NCBI RefSeq assembly: GCF_030867145.1
Contig: NC_134427.1
Location: 15,027,001 to 15,091,000, forward strand
From: Opisthocomus hoazin
Lineage: Eukaryota > Chordata > Aves > Opisthocomiformes > Opisthocomidae
Direction: 5' to 3'
DNA length: 64,000 bases
The translations under genes were made by a program, and so were the position numbers. The notes under the pieces are model-generated. The model was given only the letters and a program-made list of their open reading frames with translations, was not told the DNA's origin and ran no database searches. This document shows positions 48,373 through 61,741 of this stretch, in pieces. Numbering within the stretch: the stretch's first letter is position 1; every line of letters begins with the position of its first letter.

Positions 48373-51300
48373 AAGTAAAAATATGTTCCTTTAAAGAGAA
48401 AGCACATAAGCTTGCTGTGATGACAAACATCTGATGAATATTCAAAGAAAAGCTCTCATTCCTGGGATTGTTGTGGATTCTTTTTCTGTGGCTGACTGGG
48501 ATGCATCAAAGTTATAGCTGAACCTAAAAATGGTAGAATTTGGAGCCTAAGTTTTTTATTGTCACTGGCTTTCTTGCATTTCTTGCATTTTGTTCTGAAT
48601 GTAGTAAAGCTGACAGTCAGCTTTAATCCTTCTGGCAATGCGTTGAAGAGTGTAGGTTTTACTCCTGTGAAGTCCCAAGTTCTGTGATCACGAATTTCTC
48701 TACTGCTGAATGATAATTCCGTTTTTTATAGTTACTGCCTGGATGATAAAAATGTGTGTTTCCTCGTGGCTAGTTGTGTGCCTTCTAGATTGAAGTATGA
48801 TGTCTGTAGTAGCTGATAAATATGTTTTATGCTGCTGCAAACTATGAATCTATGTACCGAGGGCAGAGGCCTCTCAGACCCATTTACAAGTGTATGAGCT
48901 GCATACGGAATGCAAACTGATATGCAAATATTTATGTACTCCCATTGGAATTATGTCCTTAAGCTTAGCACACTACTTTGTGCCAAGTGAATGAAGATGT
49001 AGTGAGATGCGTGAAAAAGTTAACGTGTTTTTCTGAGTTTATTAATACTTGCATTTTTTTCCATTCTAAGTCTTTCAGAATGTATTTTCTGTATTAAACA
49101 GGTTTAATTTGGAGGATTTGTGGGGAGGAAAGTGCAGTTAATAGTTTCTTTGGAGATACATGAAAAATGTTGACAGATTTGAAATAAAGCATACAAGTCT
49201 CCTACTGAGATTCATACTTACTGCTATGTGATCTGCTGTGTTATCTGAATGAAATATCTTTGTACATCAGAGAAACAAAAAGACCTTCAGCAGATTGTTT
49301 TGCTGAACTCTTAATAGATATTAAGAAACATCATGCCAGCACTTCTGCTACGTTGCTGTCATTAAACAATAAATCATTGCTGTAGCTGCCTAATGGGATA
49401 TGTAGCAATGCTGATGGTGGCAGTCTAGACCTGGGCTGAAGCAGATTAATTTAAAACACAGAGCAAACCCAGTAGATATCAGTGCTCAGCACAACAGTTT
49501 TGGGGCTAGAACCTGGTGACTAACCACAAGAAAGAAGATAATAGAAATTAGATCTAACTAAAAAATGATAATGATGTCTTTCACAGTCCTTAGATATCCT
49601 CCAACACCTAATTATGAAACTGTCATATAAGCATTAATGAATGTGTTTCCAACATTCGTATTTGTCTGAGATGTCCTATCCTAATATACAGATAAAAAGG
49701 GAGGGCACTAGAAGACAAGCAGCTTTATCCCAGAAATTATGATGATCTGTAACTGCCTTTTATCCCAAAGGAGGTAGGGATGCACAGGGCTTTGGAAAAT
49801 AAGGTCCTATGGTACTTATTCCTAGTGCAGTGCCTTAGTCACTTTTTTTTTACCAGGATTTGCTAGTTAGATGTGGTTCCAAGCAGGCAAAGCTATAAGG
49901 TTCTGTGCTTCTGCCATGTGTCTAGCCAACTTACAATGTTCCATCTTTGGAACTGAGGTGTGAGAGTAATGTACCTAGGTGAGAGTGGCCTCCTAGCCAG
50001 ACACAGTGGGTCCATCTGAGCTGACTGCCTCAACTGACGCACCCTTGAGGCACTATCAATGGTTTGGCTTCTTGTATATACAACTCATTAAGCAGAGATG
50101 CTTGTAACCGTCTACCAGTATAGTTATGCAGCATTTGTAACATGAAATGCTTTCTCAAATTATTAATGTTTGTCAAATTGTTAAAATTATTTACTAAATA
50201 ATTAAAACCCCATCTGTTCAAAGACAATAGTCTGCTCTGAAATCAAGAAAAAGAGATTGTGAGGAGTCCAGCAGTAGAAAGCCAAGAAAAGCAAAAGTGA
50301 TTGTTCTGTTTGTGACTTTTGTTGTTTGCTTTATGTAGGAATCTGTTGAAATGTGCAAATGTTGAATTTGTGAAACTAATTAGCACATAAAAATCCAGCT
50401 GTAATAGTAATCAAAACTTGCTGGTTCAACAGACGATGGGGTTTTTTTTAGTATTAACACATCCTGCACATATGGCCCCCAGTTGAAGATCTGGAGCTGC
50501 TCATATCAGCAAGTTAATATCAGGGGATTTAGAAGCAAGTTTTTATTGGTGCCAGTTGTGGAACCTACATGTGGTCTAACTCTGGTGCTTCCAATGCTGT
50601 TTGTGTTTGTAAGGGAAAAAAGGAAAAAGTGGCTGGTACAGCTCTCGTTATCCTCATGCTGTATGAAAACAAGGTACAGTGCTTTAATACGTTCGTTGGC
50701 TGAGATCTCTGTTGGAGAGGCCTTCAGTTGGTGAACTGTGGCCTTGCTAGAAGTTGTAACTGCAGCAACAAGGAAATACTGTTGGTTTTCTACAAGTCAC
50801 TGTTGAGATTTACTTGCTCTTGTTTGTTTAATTGTAGTATCTTGCCGGCATTTTCCTTGCTTTCTTTGTGATAGTACAAAGGAATGAAGAAGATTTTGGT
50901 TTACTTCCTTTGGAAACATAAAAAACACTTTTTAGGTTAGCTATCTCACAAATCAAAACAGGCTATCTTGTAAAATGTAGTTTAATAAAATCATTTGAAT
51001 GCATCTCTTCCATTGTGATTTGCAGATCAGGAGTAGGTAAGCCTTAGAATTTAAATTCAAAATTAGAATTTTAGATGTTTCAATGGGAAGAGAAACAGAA
51101 TCTATTTGCTATTGTCTTAATAAATTACCCGAAGTAGCTCCTGGATTAGAATTAGACAAGTGCTTATAAGTGAGTAATAAGGCACTTTTAGTAGATCATT
51201 TATATACCAGACACAATTTCTGGTAAGAGATTTTCATTAATGTGAAAATGCAGTGCTTTTGGCATGACACAGCTACCTTTGATCTCTGTAGATGACTGGC

Positions 51301-52499
51301 AGTAAATTTTGAGTGTCAGAAACTGACCAGAAGGATGTCTGAGGGAAGATGAATGTGATGTTACCTTGCAAAACCTGCAGAGCATTAAAAGAGCTCGCAT
51401 TTTGGTGGGAATCGATGGAAGGCACCTGATGGTACTTAGGCTACATATTTGTAAAAATGCGTAAAGCACTGTTCTTCAAATATGGCAGCACAGTTAATAC
51501 TTTCACAGTGAATAAAGCAACCTAGACTCAGTGGATAATATGCTGATGCTGCATTCCCTTCTCTTCCAATTTCACTTCAAAGTGGTAAGAATGGGTTTTA
51601 TTAGCATTTTTTAAGGCACTTAAATTCTTTTAAGCATTTTTCTCCTACTTGAGTGAAATAAATTCAGAAGGTTTTGCTATGTTTAATCAAAAGAAGATAT
51701 TCAGATTCCTTATTTTGATAATAATGATTTAATTTGTGGTACTTAAAAATAACTGCACCTATTTTTACTTGAAACTGCATTGTCTTCTATTTGCAAGGCA
51801 AGTACAAGCAAAATGTTTCAGGAAATAGGACAACCTTATTGCAGGTAAACTGCATACTTGCTTTAACAAAAATATGTTTAGTACTGGGAGACAGAAACTG
51901 CAGTTGCCTTGATTTCATAGTATTACATATTCCATGTATTATTGGTGTATTTTTCTTATATTGTGTTCTGCTCACTTCTTTTTCCTCACTTAAATTCAGG
52001 GCTTTAGAGTTCTCCTGCAATTTGTAAACTGAAATTCTTTGAGAAACATATTTCATAAGAAAGCCTACACCATTTTAATGAAGAATATGTGGACCATGGA
52101 AGAAATCTTTCAGTTCTAGGAATTTTGTCTGTTGATAGTGTTGAAGTTGATGATGTTATGTGAGCAAAACACATACAAAGAAATAGACAAAAAATGCACT
52201 TCTAAAGCTACTAGTTCTTTTTTTTTTTTCCTAAATTTAATTTTCAAAATTAAACTTGAGGTACACACTCAGAATCCAGATATCTTTAGTTTACAACTAT
52301 TCCATATTTTCAGTGATAAAAACATCCAGGGTTTACTACTACTATAACTGAACCTGTAAGCATGAAGTATAAAACTGACAAAGTCAGAGACTTAGGGGAT
52401 TCTGTATTTTGCAGGATACTTCCCTCCCCCCTAGCTTTTAATCAAAGCCACAGTCTTTACGTAAATTTAATCACCGTGCAACAAACTAATAGTTTTATT
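48373..52499. other. Non-coding stretch, nothing recognised
   Basis: AT-rich DNA with short random frames on both strands and no repeat family or exon that I can support. Confidence 0.5.
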
Positions 52500-52812
52500 A
52501 CAGAATCACAGAATCACAGAATAGTAGGGGTTGGAAGGGACCTCTGTGGGTCATCTAGTCCAACCCCCCTGCCGAAGCAGGGTCACCTACAGCAGGCCGT
52601 ACAGGACCCCGTCCAGGCAGGTCTTGAATATCTCCAGAGAAGGAGACTCCACAACCTCCCTGGGCAGCCTGTTCCAGTGCTCCGGCACCCTCAGAGGGAA
52701 GAAGTTCTTCCTCATGTTCAGACGGAACTTCCTGTGCCTCAGTTTGTGCCCATTGCCCCTTGTCCTGTCACTGGGCACCACTGAAAAGAGGTTCTTTCTA
52801 TTTGACAGGCCT
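52500..52812 (-). mobile_element. CR1 LINE, 3' end, well preserved
   Basis: The inverted tail has octamer repeats (agaatcac three times), then gggttggaagggacct. The minus strand encodes the ORF2 end with [19 protein letters not shown], then [20 protein letters not shown] and [16 protein letters not shown]. It is closer to the CR1 consensus than the copies at 6.5 and 31.3 kb and of another subfamily, so probably younger. Confidence 0.95.
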
Positions 52813-53649
52813 TAGCTGCTTAAAAATTTAAAATTTCATTACAGACCTAGGATAGATTTGCTTTAGAATAGTCAGTATTTCTGGTCTCTGTCTACAGCAG
52901 GTACTGAATATGTTTACAAATAATGAGCCAACTCTTCTTTGATTTATGCTTGCAAATAGTCTAAATGAGCAAGCTCTGCAGTATTTAGTCCAATTCTAGC
53001 TAAATTTATTTTGTATATCTATCTATATACGATTACTACAGTTATAATGTGATAAAAATACATGTATGTTAAATATCCATAATGCTGAAGATCTGGTAGA
53101 ACAACTGCCTCTTCTGAAAAATATTCCTTGTCTTTATGCATGTGCGTATTAACATTCAACTCTAGGTGCTGTACAGTCTGGAAAAAAAGTCTTCTGATGT
53201 TAGGTTGTTATATAGACATGGCCCAAGTTTATACTGAAACTGTGACCTAGAGAGCAACTGTGATCTGTCAAAACATTTAATAAGTTGCTTAACTTAATTA
53301 TGTGAGTAATCCCTTTGAAGATAGTGGGACTACTCAAGTGCTTAGGACTATGTGTGTGCCGTAGTATTTTGCTAGGCTGTGGCAAAACTTCCTACAAGCA
53401 CATGATGAAACACAGTGCAGTTTTAACATGCAGTACATTTCAACAGTTAATCTGATGTTTTTATTTGATAAAAATTTAAACATATGAACTTTTCATCTGT
53501 GTTTTATAGCAGTATTCTTTGACTAGATGCAACTGCTCGAGTGTATGTTTTCAGAAGGGTGGGTGGAGTTTTATTCATTGGGGGCTGTAAATCACAAACT
53601 CTTCATTTATCTCAAACACATGGAAGAATGAAAGAAGGTGGAAAATGTT
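52813..53649. other. Non-coding stretch, nothing recognised
   Basis: Short AT-rich spacer between two CR1 copies of opposite orientation. Confidence 0.5.
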
Positions 53650-53930
53650 TCTGGTTGGTAAGGATAAGAACAAACATCACAAGTTGCAGCAAGGAAGGTT
53701 CTTATTAAACTCAGTGAAAAAACCCAAAATTTCACAATAAGGAACTCCAGCATTGGTACAAGTTGTCCAGAGAGGCTGTGGGTTCTCTGTTTTTTGAGTT
53801 ATTCAAAGCTTGCCTGGACAGGCCCTGAGCAATCCAGCCTAGCCCTGCTTGGAGCAGAGTGTTCAGAGTAAATGACCTCCAAAGGTTTTTTCCAACTCAA
53901 GGTGTTCCACGATCGTAGCACAGTTATTAC
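53650..53930 (+). mobile_element. CR1 LINE, diverged 3' fragment
   Basis: The plus strand carries recognisable CR1 3' landmarks in order: aaggttcttatta, ttgtccagagaggctgtggg, ttcaaagcttgcctggacag, gagcaatccagcctagccctg, then aaatgacctccaaaggt and ttccaactcaagg. It is more diverged than the other copies and its 5' limit is approximate. Confidence 0.75.
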
Positions 53931-55143
53931 AGCACTAGGAAAGGTAAAGGTGCAGAAAGGAGTGCATTTAGCAAGAGAGATCAATAGTAGCTGGAAATAA
54001 TTCTGCCATTGGGTTGTTGATAAGTGGAAGACTTGGATTTGCTATTCAATATAAAATTAAAGCAATCAACAATGGTCAGCAAAAAGCCTATCATTCTGAT
54101 AGCTTTTTTTTTTTTTTGCCTTAGACCTGATGTTCAACAGTGGCTATGCAAATACCGTTAGCAACAAAGTGGTAAAATTTCAACCACTGCAAGGAAGAAA
54201 AGGCTAGAGGGGAGAGTGATATGCTAGGTATTTTCTAACTAGCTGCATCTGTTAAAAATGTTATCCCAAAACTGATAGTGAAGTTATTTAAATACTTGTC
54301 CATGTTTAGAGCACGTATTTTGCGTAAGTTTTGGCACCTGTGGTATCAGACTGGCTGTACACTCGATTTAGTGCGTTTTTCACATGGATGGGCTGAAGCC
54401 TGGCCATATGCCAGTCTAAAACTTAATAGTTAGAGTTTCATAACAGAAATTAGCTCAATGAAACGGTAGTGCAATTCCAGATGCTATTTTTCTCAGGGAA
54501 TATTTGTCTTAGTCCCACCTATGAGATCTCTAGTAGTGTTAAGATGGAAATGGAAGAGTTTATGGAATAATCAGTGTATAATAAGAAGTGCAGAGGACAT
54601 TCCTGGTCTCCTGGGCAGCATTTGCTCTTCCAGATACACACTTTCAGAACCCCCCTGCAAAGTTTACTGTTGTTTGCCTTATTGCTAAATGCTTCTTTAA
54701 TTTACAGTGACCTCACCCTTTGACTTCTTAGGTTGTAAAGCTTGAGTAGGAGAGACATTGCAGAAAACAACTATGATAAATGTGTAATTTTTAGTCTCAG
54801 CATTAGTCTTACTTTGTCTTTCTTACCTTTACTTTTAATGTAACGAGTTTCCATTTAACACAGTTGTTTTTATGCTTTTTACCTTGCCTCTAGCAAAATT
54901 GAAATGCCACCCTTCCAGCATATGATTTATGTTGTTTTTCACATTGAACTTTGTGATTATGTTCTCAAAGTTCAGTGTTCTTTAACCTTCAGAATGCCCA
55001 CAGACTAATTTAAGATTGTATGAAAACTGCTACAGATAGCATTAAAACTAGTAGAAAAAAAATTTGTACAATTCGTCCTTGACATACATTACATGCTTCA
55101 CTGATTTAAATATGTGATCTTCTTAAAAATAATTTTTTCCCTT

Positions 55144-55195
55144 AGGTATAGGTAAAGGTATAGGTATAGGTGAACAGGTATAGATATAGGTAAAC
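55144..55195. repeat. Degenerate (GGTATA)n hexamer minisatellite
   Basis: About eight units of ggtata or near variants (aggtaa, agatat) over 52 bases. Confidence 0.8.
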
Positions 55196-58100
55196 AACAT
55201 TCATTTCTATCAATAGGGATTGCGTGTAGATACTGAAGTGCAATGTACAGTCCTTACCATAGTAAGTGAATACAATATCTTTTTTAAACTACTTCCCTGA
55301 AAGATGTCAAATGTTGGTTTTCTTTTCATCTCAGTTCCTTGCAAAAGAATAAGCCCTTTTTTATACTCTGACTAATTGTCCTGCTTTCAGATGATGTAAG
55401 CCCCCAAACTGCTAGATAATTCTAGTTGTGTTGATCAGGAGTTGTTTAACTAGGTATTTTACTGGCCAGATTCCTTAAAACCAGAACTCTGTAGGCTGGT
55501 AAGAGACATTTTTGTCAAGAATGAGATTTCTGGTTTAAAAAAGAGAGATGCAACTCTTCGAAAATACACTTTAAAAATATAATTGGAGTAGGAAATTCAC
55601 TAAGTTGAAGCATTGGACTGAATGACATTATATAAGGGAGTAATATATTCTGAAAACTTTCAGTAGAAACTTGTTAATATTTGTTTTTGTAAGATTGGAG
55701 AATGTGCCCAAGGAGAATTAGTTGCATAGGAGGAATGCAGAAACTCCAGGTTCATTCCTGTGATGTGACTCAAGTGGGTGCTGTGGCTGTTTTGTATTTG
55801 TCTGCTCCAGCAGCAAAGTTCCAAATTTCCACTGATGGAAATTATGTGGGTTTTATAAATGATTGATATAGCATTTTAATTAGGGGCTTGCATATTTTTC
55901 TCACATCAGGCAGATGTCCTAATCTATTGCTAATCTATCTAATCTATTGCTAGATATTCTACAAGGAGGTTAGCTTCCTCTGTGCTTTTGGAGGGGGCGT
56001 AGAAATTGTTGTAGTGTAAAGTGGGAAATAAATGATATCTTGATTGTCGTGAGACAGGAACAACTGTTTCTCATTCAGATCGAGCTCTCTGCACCACACA
56101 GTAGGCAATGGAATATCTGTGGTTCAGATTTTTATGGTTTTGATGTAGCAGGAAAATTAAATTAATTAAGCTGCAGTGGCATCCAGCATTTATTTCCATC
56201 TTTCCCAAACTGATGTTCAGATAATAGGATAATGCAAGTAGAAGCTTTTGGGACAAGAGCTGTGTTTAACTTGTATATCTTGGTAGCTGTTGGCATACAG
56301 GGTAGAGTTTTCCATATCTCATATAATAAAGTGAATGAGGCAAACACAGTTACTTTGAAGTTGAAAGCAGCAGTATACATGATGCATGTAGCCTCTATTA
56401 TTCTACATGACTGGGGCCACGTCTGAAAGATAATGTATACAGTGGGCTTTGGAGAAAGAATGGAGGACATAATGTGAAAGTAACCTTCTTTTAAATGTGC
56501 ATATTGACATTCTCTGTATTATTTATGGCCTCTGAAACCAATGGGTTAATTTACAACCTCTGTAGAACAAAAATACTATAAAGAACTAGTCCATGCCTCC
56601 TGGATTACTTCTAGCTTTCAGTGACTCTGTGTCTGGAGTAATTGAACATACATCATTTACCCCCAAAATATTAAGGAGCAGGTTGTTATTTCTGACTTAA
56701 CTTGAATTAATAATTTACTCAGGTTTTACGTACCTAGTTAATCATACATACCTGCGTAATTACTCTTTGAATGGCAAGGAATTCTTGAGGCTTAGAGCTT
56801 CCACAAATGTTTTTTAGCTGAAGTACTGTTTTAGCTATTTATTATCAGTAAATAATTTTATCCCAAATCACAGGTAAAAAAGGAGCATGGAATAATTCCT
56901 CTTTTCTCTATATTGTTATTGCCTTTCAACTGAACTAGTGAAAAATCTCCTTCTTCCTCCTTGTTCAGTGAGGCATTTACTATGTCTTTGCTGTGACTGC
57001 ATAATGAGTGTCTGCTGAGACAGTGTGTGTAATGCATGGTTGTATGCATCAAAACCATGGGACCTCAGACTTGAATCGCAGGTCTCTGTTTACATGCAAA
57101 AAAGGAAGTTATGTGGGTGTTCGACTTCTATTGTGGAATTCTCTTTGGGAATTGCTATGCATTTCATATCAATGTTTTTTTAAACTTGGTTTGAATGCAT
57201 GTTGGTATGTGACTCGATATGAACCTCAGGAAACACCTGAAAATTAAATGTGTGATTTATAAATACAAAATTATAATCCATTATTTTGGAAAGGGTTAAT
57301 TGTCTTTTTTAAAAAGCACTTGTTCTTGGTTGTGTGCAACTTACCTGTATTTGCTGGATGGCTTGAACCCCGAAGCAGAAACAAGAAGCTTGAATCTGCT
57401 TGATGCTTAGCAGTTCTTCACAGGCTGTGTATACAGGTGTTCTGTCCAAATTCTGTCCAATTGTCCAGGGGCAGATGGCTTCCAGATTCTGTAGTTCTAT
57501 TCAGCTATGGGTTCAAAACAGAAGATTTCAAAATCCCATGCTACCATGAAACCTTACTCTTGCTAGAAGCATATGCTTGAGTCATTAGGAGTGTTGGGAG
57601 CTTTTTCCAGTCTGGTCAGGTGTCAGTATCTCAAAAGAAGTAGCTCTCCATTATGATACTGCCTGATGCCTAATAGCAGTGACACAGTCTTGGAGCTGTA
57701 GCCTCTCTAAAGCGAGGAAGGATATTTGAGAGACAGGAGTTCAGGTGGAAGTTCGACTTTCTCTCCTTATTGACATTAATTAAACCAATAATGGTATGCA
57801 AAATATTGGAGTCGCCTCTTGGTACGTGGTTGATCTCGTGTTCTGAACCATGCCTCACAATGTAATTTAGTCCTGTTTTTCTTTCTCATGAGTTTTTTAC
57901 CTTATTTTTTCCTTAGATGTCAACATTATCTTAAGCAAAATGAAGCTGACAAAATTAATTTAATTTAAAATTATATTAGGATTCTGTTCAGTGCCTCTGC
58001 TTGCAGTTACAGATACCGGTAAAGATGCACTTAATATCCATGTCAGCCGTGGAAGTTGCTTTCTAGACCCTACTGATTTCTTTGGTTAACAGGTCTTCAG

Positions 58101-61100
58101 TTTAAAGAAATTAATAAACAGAATCCACAAATAGCCAGAGTTTCAATTCTTAGCTACATTTCATGCTTTCAAAAGCATGGATTATGCATTGTTTCAAGAA
58201 TCTTGTGCTTCTGTGAATTATTCCTGTTCAGGGGACATACGGTGCACTCGTTCTGGACAGCTACCCCAGTGAATACTGTCTGAAAAGATGAGCGTCCTAT
58301 AATGTCTGCAGGAAAATAACTCCCAGAATCAACAAGCCTCTGTAACAAGACTTAATTTATTTTAGCTTTTGTAAAAGCTTTTGATTACACAGCAGCTGCC
58401 AAGATCTAAACTCCGCCACCCACTTCAAGGCAGTTTTTCTAGTTACACATTTGGCAATGTTTGTAATTTTTCATCCATTCCCTAGGCATAATAAAAATCA
58501 CGTACAGGGTTTGCAACCTTTTTTGGGGGGGAGAGAGGGGTAAATAGTGATATTTAATTGAGAGATACCTCTCATAGGACAGCATCAAAGTAGTGTATGT
58601 GCAGATAAGAAAATTCCTTTTTCTTTGCATATTGTGACAAGCAACTATTTTGATCTTAATGGTGCCATCTATTTGGGAGCTGACTGCCATGTAAATGCAG
58701 CGTGTAAAGCAGGTACAAGGAATGTTAATGTTTTCTGGAAGAGGCGAGCTATAGATCTAACAGATGCAGGACATTCTTACCTTTGAATTGTGCTTTGGCT
58801 AGAATGCAGTCCAAATCTTACCTTACTTCAGGGGCTGTAATTGCAAGTTATGAACACATTAATAATGCCTCCTCATTACGTAAGTTTCTATTTTTCTTGA
58901 ACGAAGGGTGAGGCAGGCTTGTGATATTTTACTCATCGTATTAGGGTATTTTCTTCCAGGTCATATTTTGTCTTTAATCTTTGTGATCAAATAATTTCCT
59001 ATGGTGGAGAAAATTGTCTTGCTTGGCAAAATTAAAAATAGAAAATAAAGACATAAATAATAACTAAAAGCATTTTGAATTTGCATGCATGCTATGTCAT
59101 GCGGTGGCTACAGCACAGGAAAGGAGTGCTACTCTATGCCAGTTTAAATACTATTAAGCAACTGGGTGTTTCTAGGAATATTCTTCCTCAAGTAACATAG
59201 GAATATGTTTTACAAATATCCCAAATTATTAATATATTAATTTGAAAAACAATGAAAAATCACTTCACTCAATTAAAGCTTGATAATCAAAGCCATTTTG
59301 ATGACCGTATTTCAATCTTTTTCTAATGCTGCAAAAGCATAACTAGCTCAGAGTATTCAAAAGAAGAATTAATTTGGTGCCTACTTCTCTATAGCATTAC
59401 TGTTCATATGCTTATACTGGGAGTAATTCAGTTAAAAAACCAATGGATGTGGGTATAATCTACACTTTTTCTTTCAAATCACTTTTTTTTAAAATCAGTA
59501 TTTTAGTCATTAATATAAATTCATTATTTTACTATTTTATAATCCACCTCAATTTTCACAGAAAGATAGTTATATACTATAATAAGGGATGAAAGATATT
59601 TCTTACTGATAATAATCAGTTTCTAGTTGGACTGTATGGTAGGAAATTGAAACAACTATTAGGAAATTTTATTCAGACACTGAATTCTTTATATATATTT
59701 TTATCAGATTTATAGAGGCTTATATATTCCTTGTGTAAAAGTTTCAGAAATTAATATAGCTATGACAGTCAAATACCATGACTCAGCTAACATACAATGC
59801 ATTATGGTATTACTTGAAATATTAGTGTTTTAACAAGAAAGTTACTGTTGGACCCCAAGTGAAAGCATTTGCAGTAGATAACAACTTCAAATGTTTATTC
59901 AGCAAATGAATGCCAAGCTCTCAGCCAGTCCCTTTTAGAGCAGTCAGGTTTTGTTAACCTGTTTGATATTTCACAGGTTCTTGCGTGACTACGGTTAGAA
60001 CCAAACTACAAGTGCCATTATTTTGAAGACTGGCAAACAGGCACTGGTTTGTGGGGAAAAAAATAATCCTCTCACCTATATTCACAGGTTAAAAGCATGC
60101 ATGTTCAGAGATCGCTGCCTGGAGCAATGTGATGATAGAAATTTAAGCTCGTAGCACTGCAGTATGGTTTAAAAAAGAAACAAACCGCTCTTGAACATTT
60201 TGAAGATGCATTTAGCTCTGCTCTGAGATGATTCTTTGAAAATTTTAAGCCATTTTAATATAAGGACCTTTTTTTACTTACTACAATGAATGAATGAACC
60301 CAGTGTCAAAACTGCATTTGGTATAATATGACATCCATTTAATGTCTTTGTCATCAAATTAAGATCAAATGCAAAAGTCTAATGAATACATTCAGTACTG
60401 AAGTGTATTTTCCAAGGATGACATTTTCATTTCAATGGAAAAAATTGAGAGGACTGCACACTAACACTGTGCCTCCCTCTATTTATAAAATTCCCGTTAA
60501 TAAGGAAGTAACTTGTGGAATTTGGCAGACTTTCCTGTAACTCTGAGATAAAGACCATACATAAACAATAATATCCTGTCATACTTGGTACCAAATTAGC
60601 TGACTTTTATTGCCACTGAATAGGAAAGTGTAGTCTGGCTGCTTGCAGAGTTCATGCTTGAAATTCCAGAAATAACAATATTGAAGTAGACCACTTCAAA
60701 GGTGGTTATTCATCATCAGAAAACTTTTTGACTGTTTGCTGACTGTTGATCTTCACACTCTTCTACATTTACAGTTTGAAATCACTAAAGAGCCACATGC
60801 TCTGTAAAGAAGGGATTTTATGCTTAAAGGACTGGTGCGCTAAGTCATCGTTTCATAATTAAGAATTACGGTTATCCTTGGGAAATATGGGTTACTTTGA
60901 ATGTGGAGGGGAGATGGCTTCTGGCATATAATGAGGAAGTATTATAGTAATATTTCACATCTTTGCATATTGGTCTGTGTGTACCATACAGTGCTTCTTA
61001 AGTAAATATTAATTTCCACGGAATGATGCATCTAGCGTCTGTACTACTGTTGTCTAGTAATATCACTTACCACTAAATTCTCAGGAACCGCAGCGAGATA

Positions 61101-61689
61101 AATTTACAAGTACTGTTAGTTTTGCAGCAGTGGAAAGTGAGACATTCACAAAAAAAAGTATTTTTTCCCGAGTGGTAGCGCCAATGTGCGTGCCTTCAGA
61201 CCACATACTTTCCTACAGTAGTAAACTGCTGTCACTTTTCGCACTTTGGACAACTGTTGAAGTTGTTATGTTATATATGATGTCCCTCAGCAGCCCATTT
61301 TCATTTTACTTGTTTTCACCCAGCTCCAGTAGTAATTACAGCAGCACAGAATGAGTTCCCTAATTGCCTTCCTTATTGTTATCACTTGGAAATTTGTATT
61401 TCAACTAATTTTCTTGACTTTGTGGTAAATGTAGGGTAATAGGGAAGTAAGGTCACAAAAGGTTATTGAATATTATAAAGCAGATGGAACATGGTTGCTA
61501 GAATCTGAGGACTGTGTTGAAGATACCACGTTAAGATTTGCAATGGAGTAAAAGCAAAAGTTATGTGATCATCAGTGGAGGGAAGCTGCGACAGCCACCT
61601 GCATGCACTGCTTTGCATGGATGATTGTGGAATCCCGTTGGGCTTTTCTCTGCTGGTTGTTAATGGAAATTTCATGCGATTATTGTCTC

Positions 61690-61741
61690 TGGGAGGTGGC
61701 ACGCATGGGAGTAATGTTATGATTTTGTCAGTAGATGGCAA
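61690..61741 (+). promoter_or_regulatory. Two CTCF-like motifs in the same orientation
   Basis: ctgggaggtggcac (about 61689-61702, 11 of 14 consensus positions) and tcagtagatggcaa (61728-61741, 12 of 14). Motif-only evidence. Confidence 0.25.
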
